A stretch of DNA of 64,000 nt from Salipiger marinus (GTDB lineage Bacteria; Pseudomonadota; Alphaproteobacteria; Rhodobacterales; Rhodobacteraceae): NCBI RefSeq assembly GCF_900100085.1, contig NZ_FNEJ01000003.1:62001-126000 (forward strand), in the 5' to 3' direction. The notes below the pieces were generated by a model. The model did not search any database, was not told where the DNA came from, and worked only from the letters and a program-made list of their open reading frames with translations. Shown piece after piece: positions 11,959 through 20,480 of the stretch; within the stretch, counting starts at the first letter, position 1; the number at the start of each line of letters is the position of its first letter. The position numbers were made by a program, and so were the translations under genes.

Positions 11959-13758
11959 TTATTCGCCCTCGGCCCGGACCATGGTCAGCTGCGCCACTTC
12001 TGGCAGATCATATTCGGGACGCAAGCCCAGAAGCGGCGCGATTCTGCCGATCATCTCGGCGGCCACCGGCACTGCCGTCCAGCCTGCGGTGCGGCGCGGT
12101 TTCGGCCCCGAGGTTTCCACCGGCTCGTCCAGCGTGACCACCAGCACATAGCGCGGGTCATCGGCGGGGAACATCGTGGCGAAGGTGGTGATCACCTTGT
12201 CCTCGTAATAGCCGCCGCCGTTTTCCTTGGGCTTGTCGGCGGTCCCGGTCTTGCCGCCCACCTTGTAACCCGGCACCTCGCCAAAGCTCGCGGTGCCTTC
12301 GGTGACCACCTTGCGCAGCATGCTGCGCGCGGCGGCGGCGGTGGCTTCGGACATCACGCGCGGACCCTGAACGGGGGCGGCCTGCTTCAGCAGCGTCGGC
12401 TTCACCAGATGGCCGCCATTGGCGATGGTGGCATAGCCCGTCGCCAGATGCAGCGGCGAGGCCGAAAGCCCGTGCCCGTAGGAAATCGTCACCGTGCTCA
12501 GATCGGTCCAGCGCGAGGGAACCAGCGGCTTGCCGCCCTGTGCCTCGACGATCTCCAGCCCGGTGGCGTCAAAGAAGCCCATGCTGCGCAGGAATTCCTG
12601 CTGCCGCTGCGGCCCGATGGCCAGCGCCAGCTTGCCGGTGCCCCGGTTGGAGCTGTTGACGATGATGCCCTCGACGGTCTGCTTGCCGTAATTGTGGCCG
12701 TCGAATTCGCCGATGCGGAACCCCGACACAGAGAAGGGCGGCGAGGTGTCGATGACGGTCTGCGGCGTCACCAGCCCCATGTCCATGGCCTGCGCGGCAG
12801 CAAAGATCTTGAAGGTCGAGCCCAGTTCATAGACCCCCTGCACCGCGCGGTTGAACAGCGGGCTGTCCGAGGGGCGGCCCTTGGTCGGCGGGCGCGGGCG
12901 GTCGTTGGGATCAAAATCCGGAAGCGAGGCGATGGCGATGACCTCGCCCGTATCCACATCCATCAGCACCGAAGCGGCACCCTTGGCATTCATCAGCATC
13001 ATGCCGGACTGCAGCACCCGCTCGGTCGCGGCCTGCACCGACAGATCCAGCGACAGTTCCAGCGGCGCACCTTCGCGCGCGGGATCGCGCAGCGGCTCGT
13101 CAAAGAACCGCTCGATCCCGGCCGTGCCGATCACCTCGGCGGAATCCACGCCCTCGCGGCCAAAGCTCGATCCGCCCAGAACATGCGCGGCCAGCGTGCC
13201 ATTGGGATAAAGCCGCATCTCGCGCGGGCCGAACAGCAAGCCCGGCTCGCCGATGTCATGCACCAGCTGCATCTGCTCGGGGCTGATCTTCTTGCGCACC
13301 CACAGGAACTTGCGCTTGGGATCGGTGAAATCCTTCACCATCCGCTCTTCGTCCAGATCGGGGAAGATCGCCGCCAGTTCCTTGGCCGCGCGCACCGGCT
13401 CCACCATCTGATGAGGATGGGCGTAAAGCGAATGGGTTTCCATGTTGGTGGCAAGGATACGGCCACGGCGGTCGACGATATCGGCCCGCGACGCGACGAT
13501 GGAGGCGCCGCCCGCCTGCGCACGCGGCTCTTCGGGGGAGGATTGCGCAATCACCCCCATCCGCACGCCGATGGTCAGGAAGGCCAGAAAGAACACGGCC
13601 CCCAGCACCAGAAGGCGGCTTTCGGCGCGCATCCGGGCCCGGTCGCGCAGCTGTTCGTGGCGGATGCGCAGGTTCTCGCGTTCGATGGCGTCGGGGTTTT
13701 CGCCCCGGCGGCGCGCCTCAAGAATGCGGGCAAGCGGGCGTAGCGGGGTGCGGGTCAT
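11959..13758 (-). CDS. ftsI: Peptidoglycan D,D-transpeptidase FtsI (PBP3)
   Basis: Division-specific class B penicillin-binding protein, 599 residues. A single membrane anchor lies near residues 48-68 after a basic cytoplasmic stretch. The catalytic motifs are ELGSTFKIF (active Ser in STFK, about 310), SSNRGTG (about 367) and KVGGKTGTA (about 503). It crosslinks septal peptidoglycan in the periplasm with FtsW and FtsQLB. ATGA overlap with ftsL. No PASTA domain is seen. Confidence 0.96.
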   Translation of the reverse strand: MTRTPLRPLARILEARRRGENPDAIERENLRIRHEQLRDRARMRAESRLLVLGAVFFLAFLTIGVRMGVIAQSSPEEPRAQAGGASIVASRADIVDRRGRILATNMETHSLYAHPHQMVEPVRAAKELAAIFPDLDEERMVKDFTDPKRKFLWVRKKISPEQMQLVHDIGEPGLLFGPREMRLYPNGTLAAHVLGGSSFGREGVDSAEVIGTAGIERFFDEPLRDPAREGAPLELSLDLSVQAATERVLQSGMMLMNAKGAASVLMDVDTGEVIAIASLPDFDPNDRPRPPTKGRPSDSPLFNRAVQGVYELGSTFKIFAAAQAMDMGLVTPQTVIDTSPPFSVSGFRIGEFDGHNYGKQTVEGIIVNSSNRGTGKLALAIGPQRQQEFLRSMGFFDATGLEIVEAQGGKPLVPSRWTDLSTVTISYGHGLSASPLHLATGYATIANGGHLVKPTLLKQAAPVQGPRVMSEATAAAARSMLRKVVTEGTASFGEVPGYKVGGKTGTADKPKENGGGYYEDKVITTFATMFPADDPRYVLVVTLDEPVETSGPKPRRTAGWTAVPVAAEMIGRIAPLLGLRPEYDLPEVAQLTMVRAEGE

Positions 13759-14105
13759 GGCTCCAGCCCATCCTTTGCGCCGATCACATCCACCGCGTCG
13801 GTCACCACCAGCGCGCGGGTGTCGGGATAGTTGACCTGATCGATGCGCCCGAACTGTTCGGGACGCATGGCCAGCAGGTTCAGCCGTTCAAAATTGATCT
13901 CGGCCAGCTCGCGCAGACGGTCGGGCCGGTTGAGATAGGCCCATTCCGCCCGCAGGATCGACAGGCGCGCGCGGGCATCCCCGATGTCGCGCTGCAGATC
14001 CTCGACATGGTCCAGCGCGGCCTGCGTTTCATAATTCTCGTGATAGGCCCAGAAGCTGAGCCCGATCACCGCCATGAAGCTGGTCACATAGAGAAGTGTC
14101 CGCAT
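13755..14105 (-). CDS. ftsL: Cell division protein FtsL
   Basis: Small bitopic division protein, 116 residues: short cytoplasmic end, one membrane helix (about 4-20), then a coiled-coil-like periplasmic stretch (ALDHVEDLQRDIGDARARL). FtsL is poorly conserved in sequence, so the call rests on size, topology and its position between rsmH and ftsI. It overlaps rsmH by one base (TGATG) and ftsI by four (ATGA). Confidence 0.88.
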   Translation of the reverse strand: MRTLLYVTSFMAVIGLSFWAYHENYETQAALDHVEDLQRDIGDARARLSILRAEWAYLNRPDRLRELAEINFERLNLLAMRPEQFGRIDQVNYPDTRALVVTDAVDVIGAKDGLEP

Positions 14106-15079
14106 CAGCTTTTCCCCCTCAGTTGCGGCATGGAAATCAGGTCCGCCCCCACCTCGCCGGGCTGCGCCTCGGTGCGGCGGGCGACGCGCAGCCGGGCCGA
14201 CCGGGAGCGCGGGTTGACGGCCAGTTCCGCGTCATCGGCCCCCACCGCCTTGCGGGTGACGGCGGCAAAGCGCGGGGTGTCCACCTCGGCCTCGGGCGCA
14301 TGGCGGCTGACCGATCCCAGCCGACCCGTGCGCGCCTGCAGGAAGCGCTTGACCATGCGGTCCTCGACGGAATGGAAGGTCACCACCGCCAGCGCGCCGC
14401 CGGGACGCAGCGCGCGTTCGGCGGCCATCAGCCCGCGCCACAGCGCGCCATATTCGTCATTGACCGCGATGCGCAGCGCCTGAAAGCTGCGGGTGGCCGG
14501 GTGCGACTGGCCGGGTTTGGGACGCGGCAGGCAGGCCTCCACGATGGAAGACAGCCGCGCCGTGGTCTCGATCGGCGCCTCGCCGCGCGCCCGCACGATG
14601 GCCTTGGCGATCCGGCGCGAGGCGCGCTCCTCGCCATAGGTGTAAAGGATGTCCGCAAGCTGCGTCTCGTCCAGCCGCTTGACCAGTTCGGCGGCGGATT
14701 CGCCCTGCTGTTCCATGCGCATGTCCAGCGGGCCGTCCTTCTGAAAGGAAAACCCCCGCTCCGCCCGGTCCAGCTGCATGGAGGACACGCCCAGATCCAG
14801 CACCACGCCATCCACCTGCGTGGCATGGGCATCCATATTGGCGAAATTGTCCACGACCAGTTCCAGCCGGTCGCCATAGTCCCCGATCCAGCCCTGCGCC
14901 ATCTCATGCGCCAGCGGATCGCGGTCGATGCCGATCACCCGGTCGGCACCCGCCTCCAGAAGGCCACGGGCATAGCCCCCTGCCCCGAAGGTGCCGTCGA
15001 TCCATGTGCCGCTGACCGGCGCCACCGCCGCCAGCAGCGGGCCCAGCAGCACGGGAACATGGGGGGCGCGGTCAGTCAT
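14105..15079 (-). CDS. rsmH: 16S rRNA (cytosine1402-N4)-methyltransferase
   Basis: SAM-dependent enzyme (formerly MraW) methylating C1402 of 16S rRNA, 324 residues. The N-terminal HVPVLL and [19 protein letters not shown] (SAM loop, about 26-44), [12 protein letters not shown] and the C-terminal [13 protein letters not shown] are family signatures. It sits 3 bases after mraZ and overlaps ftsL by one base. Confidence 0.97.
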   Translation of the reverse strand: MTDRAPHVPVLLGPLLAAVAPVSGTWIDGTFGAGGYARGLLEAGADRVIGIDRDPLAHEMAQGWIGDYGDRLELVVDNFANMDAHATQVDGVVLDLGVSSMQLDRAERGFSFQKDGPLDMRMEQQGESAAELVKRLDETQLADILYTYGEERASRRIAKAIVRARGEAPIETTARLSSIVEACLPRPKPGQSHPATRSFQALRIAVNDEYGALWRGLMAAERALRPGGALAVVTFHSVEDRMVKRFLQARTGRLGSVSRHAPEAEVDTPRFAAVTRKAVGADDAELAVNPRSRSARLRVARRTEAQPGEVGADLISMPQLRGKS

Positions 15080-15082
15080 GGC

Positions 15083-15589
15083 TCAGCTCTCCGTCTCGTC
15101 CAGAAGCGACAGCGGGTCGAAATCCTCGGGCATCTCGTCCAGGAATTCTTCCGTCTTCGCCAGTTCTTCAGCCTCATAGGTTTCAGGCTTCCAGATCTGG
15201 AACGTGTCGACATTCGAGGTGAAATAGGCCCAGTCCTCCAGCCCGATCTTCTCGCGCAGCTTGGCAGGCAGCACGATCCGCCCGGTCTCGTCCACCGAGG
15301 TGGTGACGGATTGCGTGGAAAACAGCCGCTCCAGGATGCGCCGGTTCTGCGACCCGCGCGGCATGTCAGAGATGCGGTCCTCGACCGCCTCGATCTCCTG
15401 GATGGTGTAGCATTCCAGATATTTGCGGCGGTGATCGCCATAGACGACCACAAAATTCGGGTTGAGCCCTTCGGTCCAGTCCGGGTCACCGGCTTCCAGC
15501 ACGCGGCGGAAGCTGGCCGGGATCGACACGCGCCCCTTGCCATCCACCTTGTTGCGGCTTTCGCCTCGGAACCTCAGACGTCGGCTCAC
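15083..15589 (-). CDS. mraZ: MraZ, transcriptional regulator of the dcw cluster
   Basis: AbrB/SpoVT-fold DNA-binding protein, 168 residues with GTG start. The two MraZ half-repeats are visible: NKVDGKGRVSIPASFR (about 13-28) and TSVDETGRIVLPAKLR (about 95-110). An acidic tail after residue 140 is longer than in E. coli. In E. coli MraZ represses its own promoter. It is the first gene of the cluster and is preceded by a long structured leader. Confidence 0.95.
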   Translation of the reverse strand: MSRRLRFRGESRNKVDGKGRVSIPASFRRVLEAGDPDWTEGLNPNFVVVYGDHRRKYLECYTIQEIEAVEDRISDMPRGSQNRRILERLFSTQSVTTSVDETGRIVLPAKLREKIGLEDWAYFTSNVDTFQIWKPETYEAEELAKTEEFLDEMPEDFDPLSLLDETES

Positions 15590-15614
15590 TGTCCCTGCCT
15601 ACGTCCCCCCAGAA

Positions 15615-15840
15615 CGGAATACGGCGGGTTGATCCGCTGCCACTGATCAACCCGCCGCCTTGACCCGTCTTGCGGGCTGGTCCAGCTACGCGTGCCACCT
15701 GGGGGGATGTCTGCTCGCCCACGCGCTGGAGTCTTCTGGTCACGGCGAAGAAGGGATGCCTGTATGAACCTGCTTTTTTTTGTTTTTTCCGGGATTTTCG
15801 GGGTCTTGCTGCCCCTCTCCCGACCTTCGCCGTGGTTAAA
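15615..15840 (-). ncRNA. Structured mraZ leader, probable UpsM-like sRNA
   Basis: The dcw mRNA of Rhodobacter sphaeroides has an extended 5' leader that terminates prematurely to give the sRNA UpsM, described as conserved in Rhodobacteraceae. Here the minus strand shows the elements expected. Near the 5' end CACGGCGAAG-type arms pair over 73 bases (15824-15833 with 15741-15750). Near the 3' end a perfect 12-bp inverted repeat, GGCGGGTTGATC (15623-15634 with 15645-15656, 10-base loop), is followed by a weakly U-rich stretch, as expected for leaky termination. Between them is an A-rich segment (15773-15787). Ends are inferred, not mapped. Confidence 0.65.
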
Positions 15841-15869
15841 GGTATGTCATGGGAATTCATGGGCCGCAA
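15841..15869 (-). promoter_or_regulatory. Candidate promoter of the mraZ leader
   Basis: On the minus strand TTGCGG (15864-15869) and CATACC (15841-15846) are 17 bases apart. They would place transcription start close to the 5' stem of the leader. The -10 match is weak. Confidence 0.35.
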
Positions 15870-16229
15870 CAGAATTTTACGGGAAATCCCCACATGATCT
15901 TGTCCACAGACCCCTGTTGAAAACCAAATCTTGCGTGACAGTTGCGTAAAACGACACGACATTTGGTAAGGGCTGGACGATGATGCTCAATATATGGTAA
16001 CGGCGCCGTGAACAAATCCCGCCCATGATTTCCCGCCCCCAGAGCGAAAAACAGCGCCTTACATCTGTGCAAACCTGCCTTATCTCTCCGGACGCCGAAT
16101 GGCCAGAGCCAGAATCAGCCGTTTTCACAGAAAAATCCCGCCAATCGACATGCCCGGATTCGAGCTCTCCACCCCTCTCCCATGTTTTCCCATGCGCTAC
16201 CCCCAGACGATGCAGCGTGACGGCAAGGC
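15870..16229. other. AT-richer intergenic region between dcw leader and prophage
   Basis: About 360 bases with lower GC than the surroundings and no recognisable coding region on either strand; open frames here lack any family signature. It may hold additional dcw upstream control elements. A DnaA-box-like TTGTCCACA at 15900-15908 is probably chance. Confidence 0.4.
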
Positions 16230-16294
16230 GGCTGTTTGTAGTGTAGCTGTAGCGTGACGGCCAAACTTGCAGTGATTTACAGCCAAACTTACAG
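16212..16294. repeat. Short direct repeats at presumed left end of Mu-like prophage
   Basis: GCAGCGTGACGGC (16212-16224) recurs as GTAGCGTGACGGC (16250-16262). GCCAAACTTGCAG (16260-16272) recurs as GCCAAACTTACAG (16282-16294). Overlapping TGTAG units occur at 16237-16251. Clustered direct repeats just outside the last tail gene are what transposase-binding ends of Mu-like phages look like. The exact end is not proven. Confidence 0.45.
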
Positions 16295-16317
16295 CAAAGC
16301 ATTTTTGCGCTGGGCGG

Positions 16318-16347
16318 CTTGAACGGGCGGTTCAAGGCCCGTTCAAG
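16318..16347 (-). terminator. Strong stem-loop after the last prophage gene
   Basis: A perfect 11-bp inverted repeat (CTTGAACGGGC / GCCCGTTCAAG) with an 8-base loop lies 15 bases after the LamG-type gene stop. No U-run follows directly, so it may act as an RNA 3' stabiliser or a poor terminator. Confidence 0.5.
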
Positions 16348-16362
16348 CCCCACCGCCACGAA

Positions 16363-17103
16363 TCAGCCGATCCCGTAGGCCGAGGCGAAGAAGGCATCGA
16401 CGCGCGCGCGCTCTGCTGCGGCGGCGCTGGCCAGCAGGTCGGTATCCCAGATCATCAGGTCGGAGATGTGGCCGCTCCAGAGCCCGCTGCCGGGGGTGTC
16501 GCCCAGCACCGTGGCGCTGCTGACGGTCGGATCGCTGCCGGTGCCCGCAACCGCCGCTCCGCCATTGACGGCGATCCGCGTGACCGATGTGCCGTCATAG
16601 GAGGCGAGGACCGAAAACCAGTCGCCAAACCCGGTGAAGGCGATGTCGGTGTTGTTGGTGCCGCCGCAGCGCAGCCGCAGGGTCTCGGTGCCGATCCGCC
16701 CGAGATAGAAGGTCTGCCCGCTGCCCGCCCCCACCAACATGCGCAGCGCCGATGTCAGATCATCAAGCCGCGCCACCACCGCAATCGTCCAGGCGCCGGT
16801 CCAGGGCAGGTTTGCCCCGGACATGCCGTAGGTATCGCCGTTCGCATCGTCAAACAGCGCCGCCGGAAAAGACCCAAGCGCTGCATCGGCGAGGGTGGCA
16901 CCGCCGCCGCGCGGGGTCAGCACGCGCCCGCTGCCTGCCCGGTCGGTCCAGCTGTCGATGGTGTCGCCGGTCAGGTCGACATGGGCGGCGTCGGCCTGAA
17001 ACCAGTGCACGAGGTTTTCGGAGGCCAGCAGCCCGGCGGCGAGGCTTTCCCCCACCGGCAGGCTCGTATCGGTGAAAAGGGTATCGAGGCGAATTCCGGA
17101 CAT
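16363..17103 (-). CDS. Prophage LamG-like (concanavalin-fold) tail-associated protein
   Basis: 246 residues. After a phage-type N-terminus, the protein has a jelly-roll pattern resembling LamG/concanavalin domains (ENLVHWFQADAAHVDLTG, GAWTIAVVARLDD, TVLGDTPGSGLWSGHISDLMIWD). Such domains in phage tail operons usually bind glycans. The ATG at 17103 has GGAGA 6 bases before it. It lies 10 bases after the tail-fibre gene and is the last gene of the prophage operon. Confidence 0.7.
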   Translation of the reverse strand: MSGIRLDTLFTDTSLPVGESLAAGLLASENLVHWFQADAAHVDLTGDTIDSWTDRAGSGRVLTPRGGGATLADAALGSFPAALFDDANGDTYGMSGANLPWTGAWTIAVVARLDDLTSALRMLVGAGSGQTFYLGRIGTETLRLRCGGTNNTDIAFTGFGDWFSVLASYDGTSVTRIAVNGGAAVAGTGSDPTVSSATVLGDTPGSGLWSGHISDLMIWDTDLLASAAAAERARVDAFFASAYGIG

Positions 17104-17113
17104 GGCCGTCTCC

Positions 17114-19447
17114 TTAGCTGACTGCCACGCGCTGGCGGCAGATGTAGAAGCGAATTTCGGGGGTGGTGAACTCGGTATAGCCTGCCGCGTGCCAGAAGCT
17201 GCGCGGGCCGGGGATGTAGATCGAGGCCATGCCGCCGGGGCGGGTCTCGTCTGTGGTGTTGGTGTGCCCCGCCACAGAGATCGTCGGGTTGGCGCCACCG
17301 GGCACGGCATCGAGCGTGACCACGATGCTGCGGCTGGTGGCCGAGGCGGTGACCAGCGCAACGGAGACGATCGCGGCGCTGTCGCTGTCATCGCCATAGT
17401 GGATCCCGCCATGCTCCAGAGCCGGCATCCAGTCGTCATCCAGCATCAGGAAGCCCGCCGGGCCGTCGAGTTCCAGCGTGATCACCGCGCCCTCCCGGCT
17501 GGCCGAGGTGATGTGCAGCGGCGTGAACCCCGCCCCGCTGCGCACCCGGTCATAGACATGGGCAAAGAGCTCGCCGGTCATCAGCTTGCCGGTCATGTGG
17601 ATGCCGTTATCGACGGTGCGCTCGTGATAGACCGGGCCGATGCAGACCACGTCCGGATCGGTGAGCGCCGTGTCGAGCGTGTCCAGCGCGGTCTGGCGGA
17701 TCGTGGTGCCGTTTGGCGTCGCGGCGTCGGTGATGTAGCTGTTGGGCTGGTAGGTGATCACCTTGGGCCGCACGTCTGCCGCGACATTGGCCTCCAGCGC
17801 CGCGCCATAGCCGCAGACCTCATCGGCGAAGGCCGAAAGCAGCGCGCCGTAATCGTCATAGCCGGTGAAATCCAGCCCCTCATGCCCGATCAGGAAATGC
17901 GCATACATGATCAGGTCACGGCCATAGGTGCCCTGCATCAGCGTCTCCGCCGCCGGGATATAGCTGGCGATGTTGTCACCCTTGGGGGTGCCCGCCATGT
18001 ATTGCGTGAGCGACGTGCCGCTTTCGGCGGAGGTGAGCTGCAGGTAGACGCGCTGCTCCCGCGCCTCGCGCGCGTCGGTGGCGATGGCGCTGAACTGGAT
18101 CACGTCCGGGGTGAACTGCCCGGCAGTGCCGCTGTCTTCATCCTGCCCCGAGGGCACGATCGCGCTCAGATCCCCGGGGGAATAGGCGGCGGCCGAGCCG
18201 GTCCCGTCGCCCCAGCTGGTGCCATGCGCCGAGCGGAAGGCCCGGTGCGGATCGCGGACCCCGCGCAGGACAAAGCCGTTGATGCCCGCCTCCTTATTAC
18301 CCCCGAGGAAAATGTTGCTCTGGCCCGAGACGCTCAGCAGCTCCACCGGCTGACGGGTCACGGCGAACGCCAGACCCGACCCCGCCACCGGATAGAGCAC
18401 ATCGACCGGCCCGAAGGCCGTGGGCATGGTGACCAGGTGATGCGTCGCATCATAGATCCGGTGGTTCCAGCCGGGCACGTTCCGGAACAACCCGCCGGGC
18501 ACGGCACTGCCCGCGCCCCCGACAAGGGATTGCAGCAGGGTGATGGTCTGCTCTGACAGGGCGGGCAGGATCAGCTTGCCATCCGGCTCCAGCCCCAGCG
18601 CCATGTGCCCTTCGGCATCCCGGACCAGCGGGATGCGCGGAACATCCCGCGCCGCCAGAGCGGGCACCGAGACTCCGAGGCCCTGCGCATGGAAGCTGCC
18701 GTCGCGCCTGAAGCCACCGGCCACCTTGCCCGCGCGGTCCATCACCGGCCACGCCCAGCCCTCCACGCCGTCGCGGCCCAGACCCCCGGCCCGAACCCGG
18801 GCCACATCCCGGCTGACGGCGGCGCGGGCCTGCGCCTCCGCCTCGAACTCTGCTTGTGCTGCGGCTTCAAGGTTGCCCCGCGCTGTGGCGGCGTCGGCCA
18901 CGTCGCTCAGGTTGGCGGCAGAGTTGAGCTTGCCGGACAGGCCCGTGTCGCTGATCCACACCCAGCGGCCCCAGCTGTCATTCCAGCTATAGCGCCCGGC
19001 ATTTGGCACGCTGTCGCCGTCATAGCCCGTGCCGCTGGCGTCGCTATGCGTACCGGTGTCGCTGTCCGACACCTCACCGGCGGTGCCGTCGACAGAGGGC
19101 GTGATGGCCAACAGACCAGTCCAAGTGGCCGCCGCCACAAAGCCCCCAACCTGCGCCTCTTCCAGCGTCTGGACGCGGGTGGGCAGGTCTTCGGCGTCCA
19201 GCGTGGCGAGGTCGGCCCCGATCTCCTGATATTCGGTGCGCATCACGTCGATCTCGGCCGCGAGAGCATCGGCCTGCTCGCTGCTGGCCCGGCCCGCAAT
19301 CGCCTCGGCCAAAGCGCCAGAGGCGGCGAGCCGGGTGCTGAGGCTGGCGAGCGGCAGCATCCCCAGCGTGCCGTCGTCATGCGCCAGCAGGTCCTCGGCG
19401 CTGGCGAGGTTGGTAAGGTCGATGGTTCTGACGCCGTTGTCGGGCAT
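17114..19447 (-). CDS. Prophage tail-fibre protein with SGNH-type esterase domain
   Basis: 777 residues. The N-terminal part (about 1-330) is a phage-type adaptor with alanine-rich helices. The second half looks like an SGNH/GDSL hydrolase: block I is SVSGQSNIFLGG (about 375) and a C-terminal D-x-x-H element is seen in VDNGIHMTGKLM (about 620). Such domains deacetylate surface polysaccharides, fitting a receptor-binding depolymerase-like fibre. A C-terminal beta domain follows. AGGA is 8 bases before the ATG. A diverged copy of its 5' end lies near 24.2 kb. Confidence 0.72.
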   Translation of the reverse strand: MPDNGVRTIDLTNLASAEDLLAHDDGTLGMLPLASLSTRLAASGALAEAIAGRASSEQADALAAEIDVMRTEYQEIGADLATLDAEDLPTRVQTLEEAQVGGFVAAATWTGLLAITPSVDGTAGEVSDSDTGTHSDASGTGYDGDSVPNAGRYSWNDSWGRWVWISDTGLSGKLNSAANLSDVADAATARGNLEAAAQAEFEAEAQARAAVSRDVARVRAGGLGRDGVEGWAWPVMDRAGKVAGGFRRDGSFHAQGLGVSVPALAARDVPRIPLVRDAEGHMALGLEPDGKLILPALSEQTITLLQSLVGGAGSAVPGGLFRNVPGWNHRIYDATHHLVTMPTAFGPVDVLYPVAGSGLAFAVTRQPVELLSVSGQSNIFLGGNKEAGINGFVLRGVRDPHRAFRSAHGTSWGDGTGSAAAYSPGDLSAIVPSGQDEDSGTAGQFTPDVIQFSAIATDAREAREQRVYLQLTSAESGTSLTQYMAGTPKGDNIASYIPAAETLMQGTYGRDLIMYAHFLIGHEGLDFTGYDDYGALLSAFADEVCGYGAALEANVAADVRPKVITYQPNSYITDAATPNGTTIRQTALDTLDTALTDPDVVCIGPVYHERTVDNGIHMTGKLMTGELFAHVYDRVRSGAGFTPLHITSASREGAVITLELDGPAGFLMLDDDWMPALEHGGIHYGDDSDSAAIVSVALVTASATSRSIVVTLDAVPGGANPTISVAGHTNTTDETRPGGMASIYIPGPRSFWHAAGYTEFTTPEIRFYICRQRVAVS

Positions 19448-19457
19448 GGGCTTATCC

Positions 19458-20480
19458 TCAGAAGATAAGAGTGGAGAGTGGCCCGGCGGTGGGGCCGGAA
19501 ACATTGTCAACATTGCACGGCGCGAGGCGGTATTCGACCGGGCCTGCGGGGGCGCAGGCGGGGGTGCGTATATAAAGGAGCGCTGCGGTCACCGCGCCGT
19601 CGAAACCGGCTGAGGCGGCGAGGCGGAAGTGGGTGTTGCCGGAGGCGGCGGTGAGCTCGGCGAAGTGCCAGCCCGTGCCGCTGACGGCGGCGCCCTGCTG
19701 CAGGAGGCCGCCCGCCAGCTCGGGTGTGAGCGTGCCCGCGACATGAGGGCCGATCTGGAAGGCCACGCGATAGGTGCTGCCCAGGTTAAGCGTGACGTCC
19801 TGGCTGATCACGCCCGCGCTGCCGGGGCTGTGGCTGGCCTGCCCGCCGCCCACGGTCCAGCCGCTGCCCGCCGTCCAGACGCCGAACTCGTCGAAGCCGC
19901 CATCGGCGAGCAGGCTGGCCCGGGTGGCATCGCCATCCACCAGCGTGACCGTGGCGCCCGGCGTGACCGGGCGCGGCTCCCCGAGCGCGTCGGTCTCCGG
20001 ATCAAAGGCCGCCCCCGCCGCCGTGCGGTAAAGCTGCACCGTGACGGTGGCGGGATCGCTGACCGCCAGAGCCAGCGTGGCATGGCCGAGCCCGCCGCGG
20101 GCCACAATGCCCTCGGGGTCGAGGGCGGCAGGCACCGGGGCCGCGCTGGCGCCGATCACATGGGTGCGCAGCAGCTCCGCGATGGCGTGATCGACATTCT
20201 CCAGCACCAGCGTGGCCGAGGCGGGCGCCTCCTCCATGTCGCCCGGCACCTCCGCCGAGAGCAGCGCAAACAGGAACGGCTCACTGGCAGGATCGGCCCC
20301 GCGCCAGCTTGACCGCGTGCCATAGACCAGCGGGTCGGTGCTGATCCGCTCGGTGGGATCGGTGCTGAGCCGGATTGGTGCCTCGAGATCGGGATGCGTG
20401 ACCTCGATCAGCAGCACCTCCACCTCACCCGGCGCCAGCCCCTCGCGGGCGCGGCGGGCATTGAGAGATAAGGTTCTCAT
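19458..20480 (-). CDS. Prophage DUF1833-like tail protein with beta-sandwich extension
   Basis: 340 residues. The N-terminal 130 residues match the DUF1833-type tail proteins of Mu-like phages (HPDLEAPIRLSTDPTERIS, LVYGTRSSW, SAEVPGDMEEAPASATLVLE). From about 190 a carbohydrate-binding-like beta-sandwich follows (LLADGGFDEFGVWTAGSGW to ASAGFDGAVTAALLYIR). It overlaps the upstream frameshifted gene by four bases (ATGA) and ends 10 bases before the tail-fibre ATG. Confidence 0.72.
   Translation of the reverse strand: MRTLSLNARRAREGLAPGEVEVLLIEVTHPDLEAPIRLSTDPTERISTDPLVYGTRSSWRGADPASEPFLFALLSAEVPGDMEEAPASATLVLENVDHAIAELLRTHVIGASAAPVPAALDPEGIVARGGLGHATLALAVSDPATVTVQLYRTAAGAAFDPETDALGEPRPVTPGATVTLVDGDATRASLLADGGFDEFGVWTAGSGWTVGGGQASHSPGSAGVISQDVTLNLGSTYRVAFQIGPHVAGTLTPELAGGLLQQGAAVSGTGWHFAELTAASGNTHFRLAASAGFDGAVTAALLYIRTPACAPAGPVEYRLAPCNVDNVSGPTAGPLSTLIF

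Noticed and set aside
15899-15908. DnaA-box-like TTGTCCACA, possible replication origin signal
   Set aside because: Single near-match in an AT-richer gap without a cluster of boxes or dnaA/dnaN neighbours.
16318-16347. Hairpin as a phage attachment site core
   Set aside because: It is a simple inverted repeat with no second copy at the other side; a 3' stem-loop is the simpler reading.
15877-16359. 160-codon minus-strand frame upstream of mraZ
   Set aside because: Runs through the leader and phage end, with no family pattern and unusual composition; probably noncoding.
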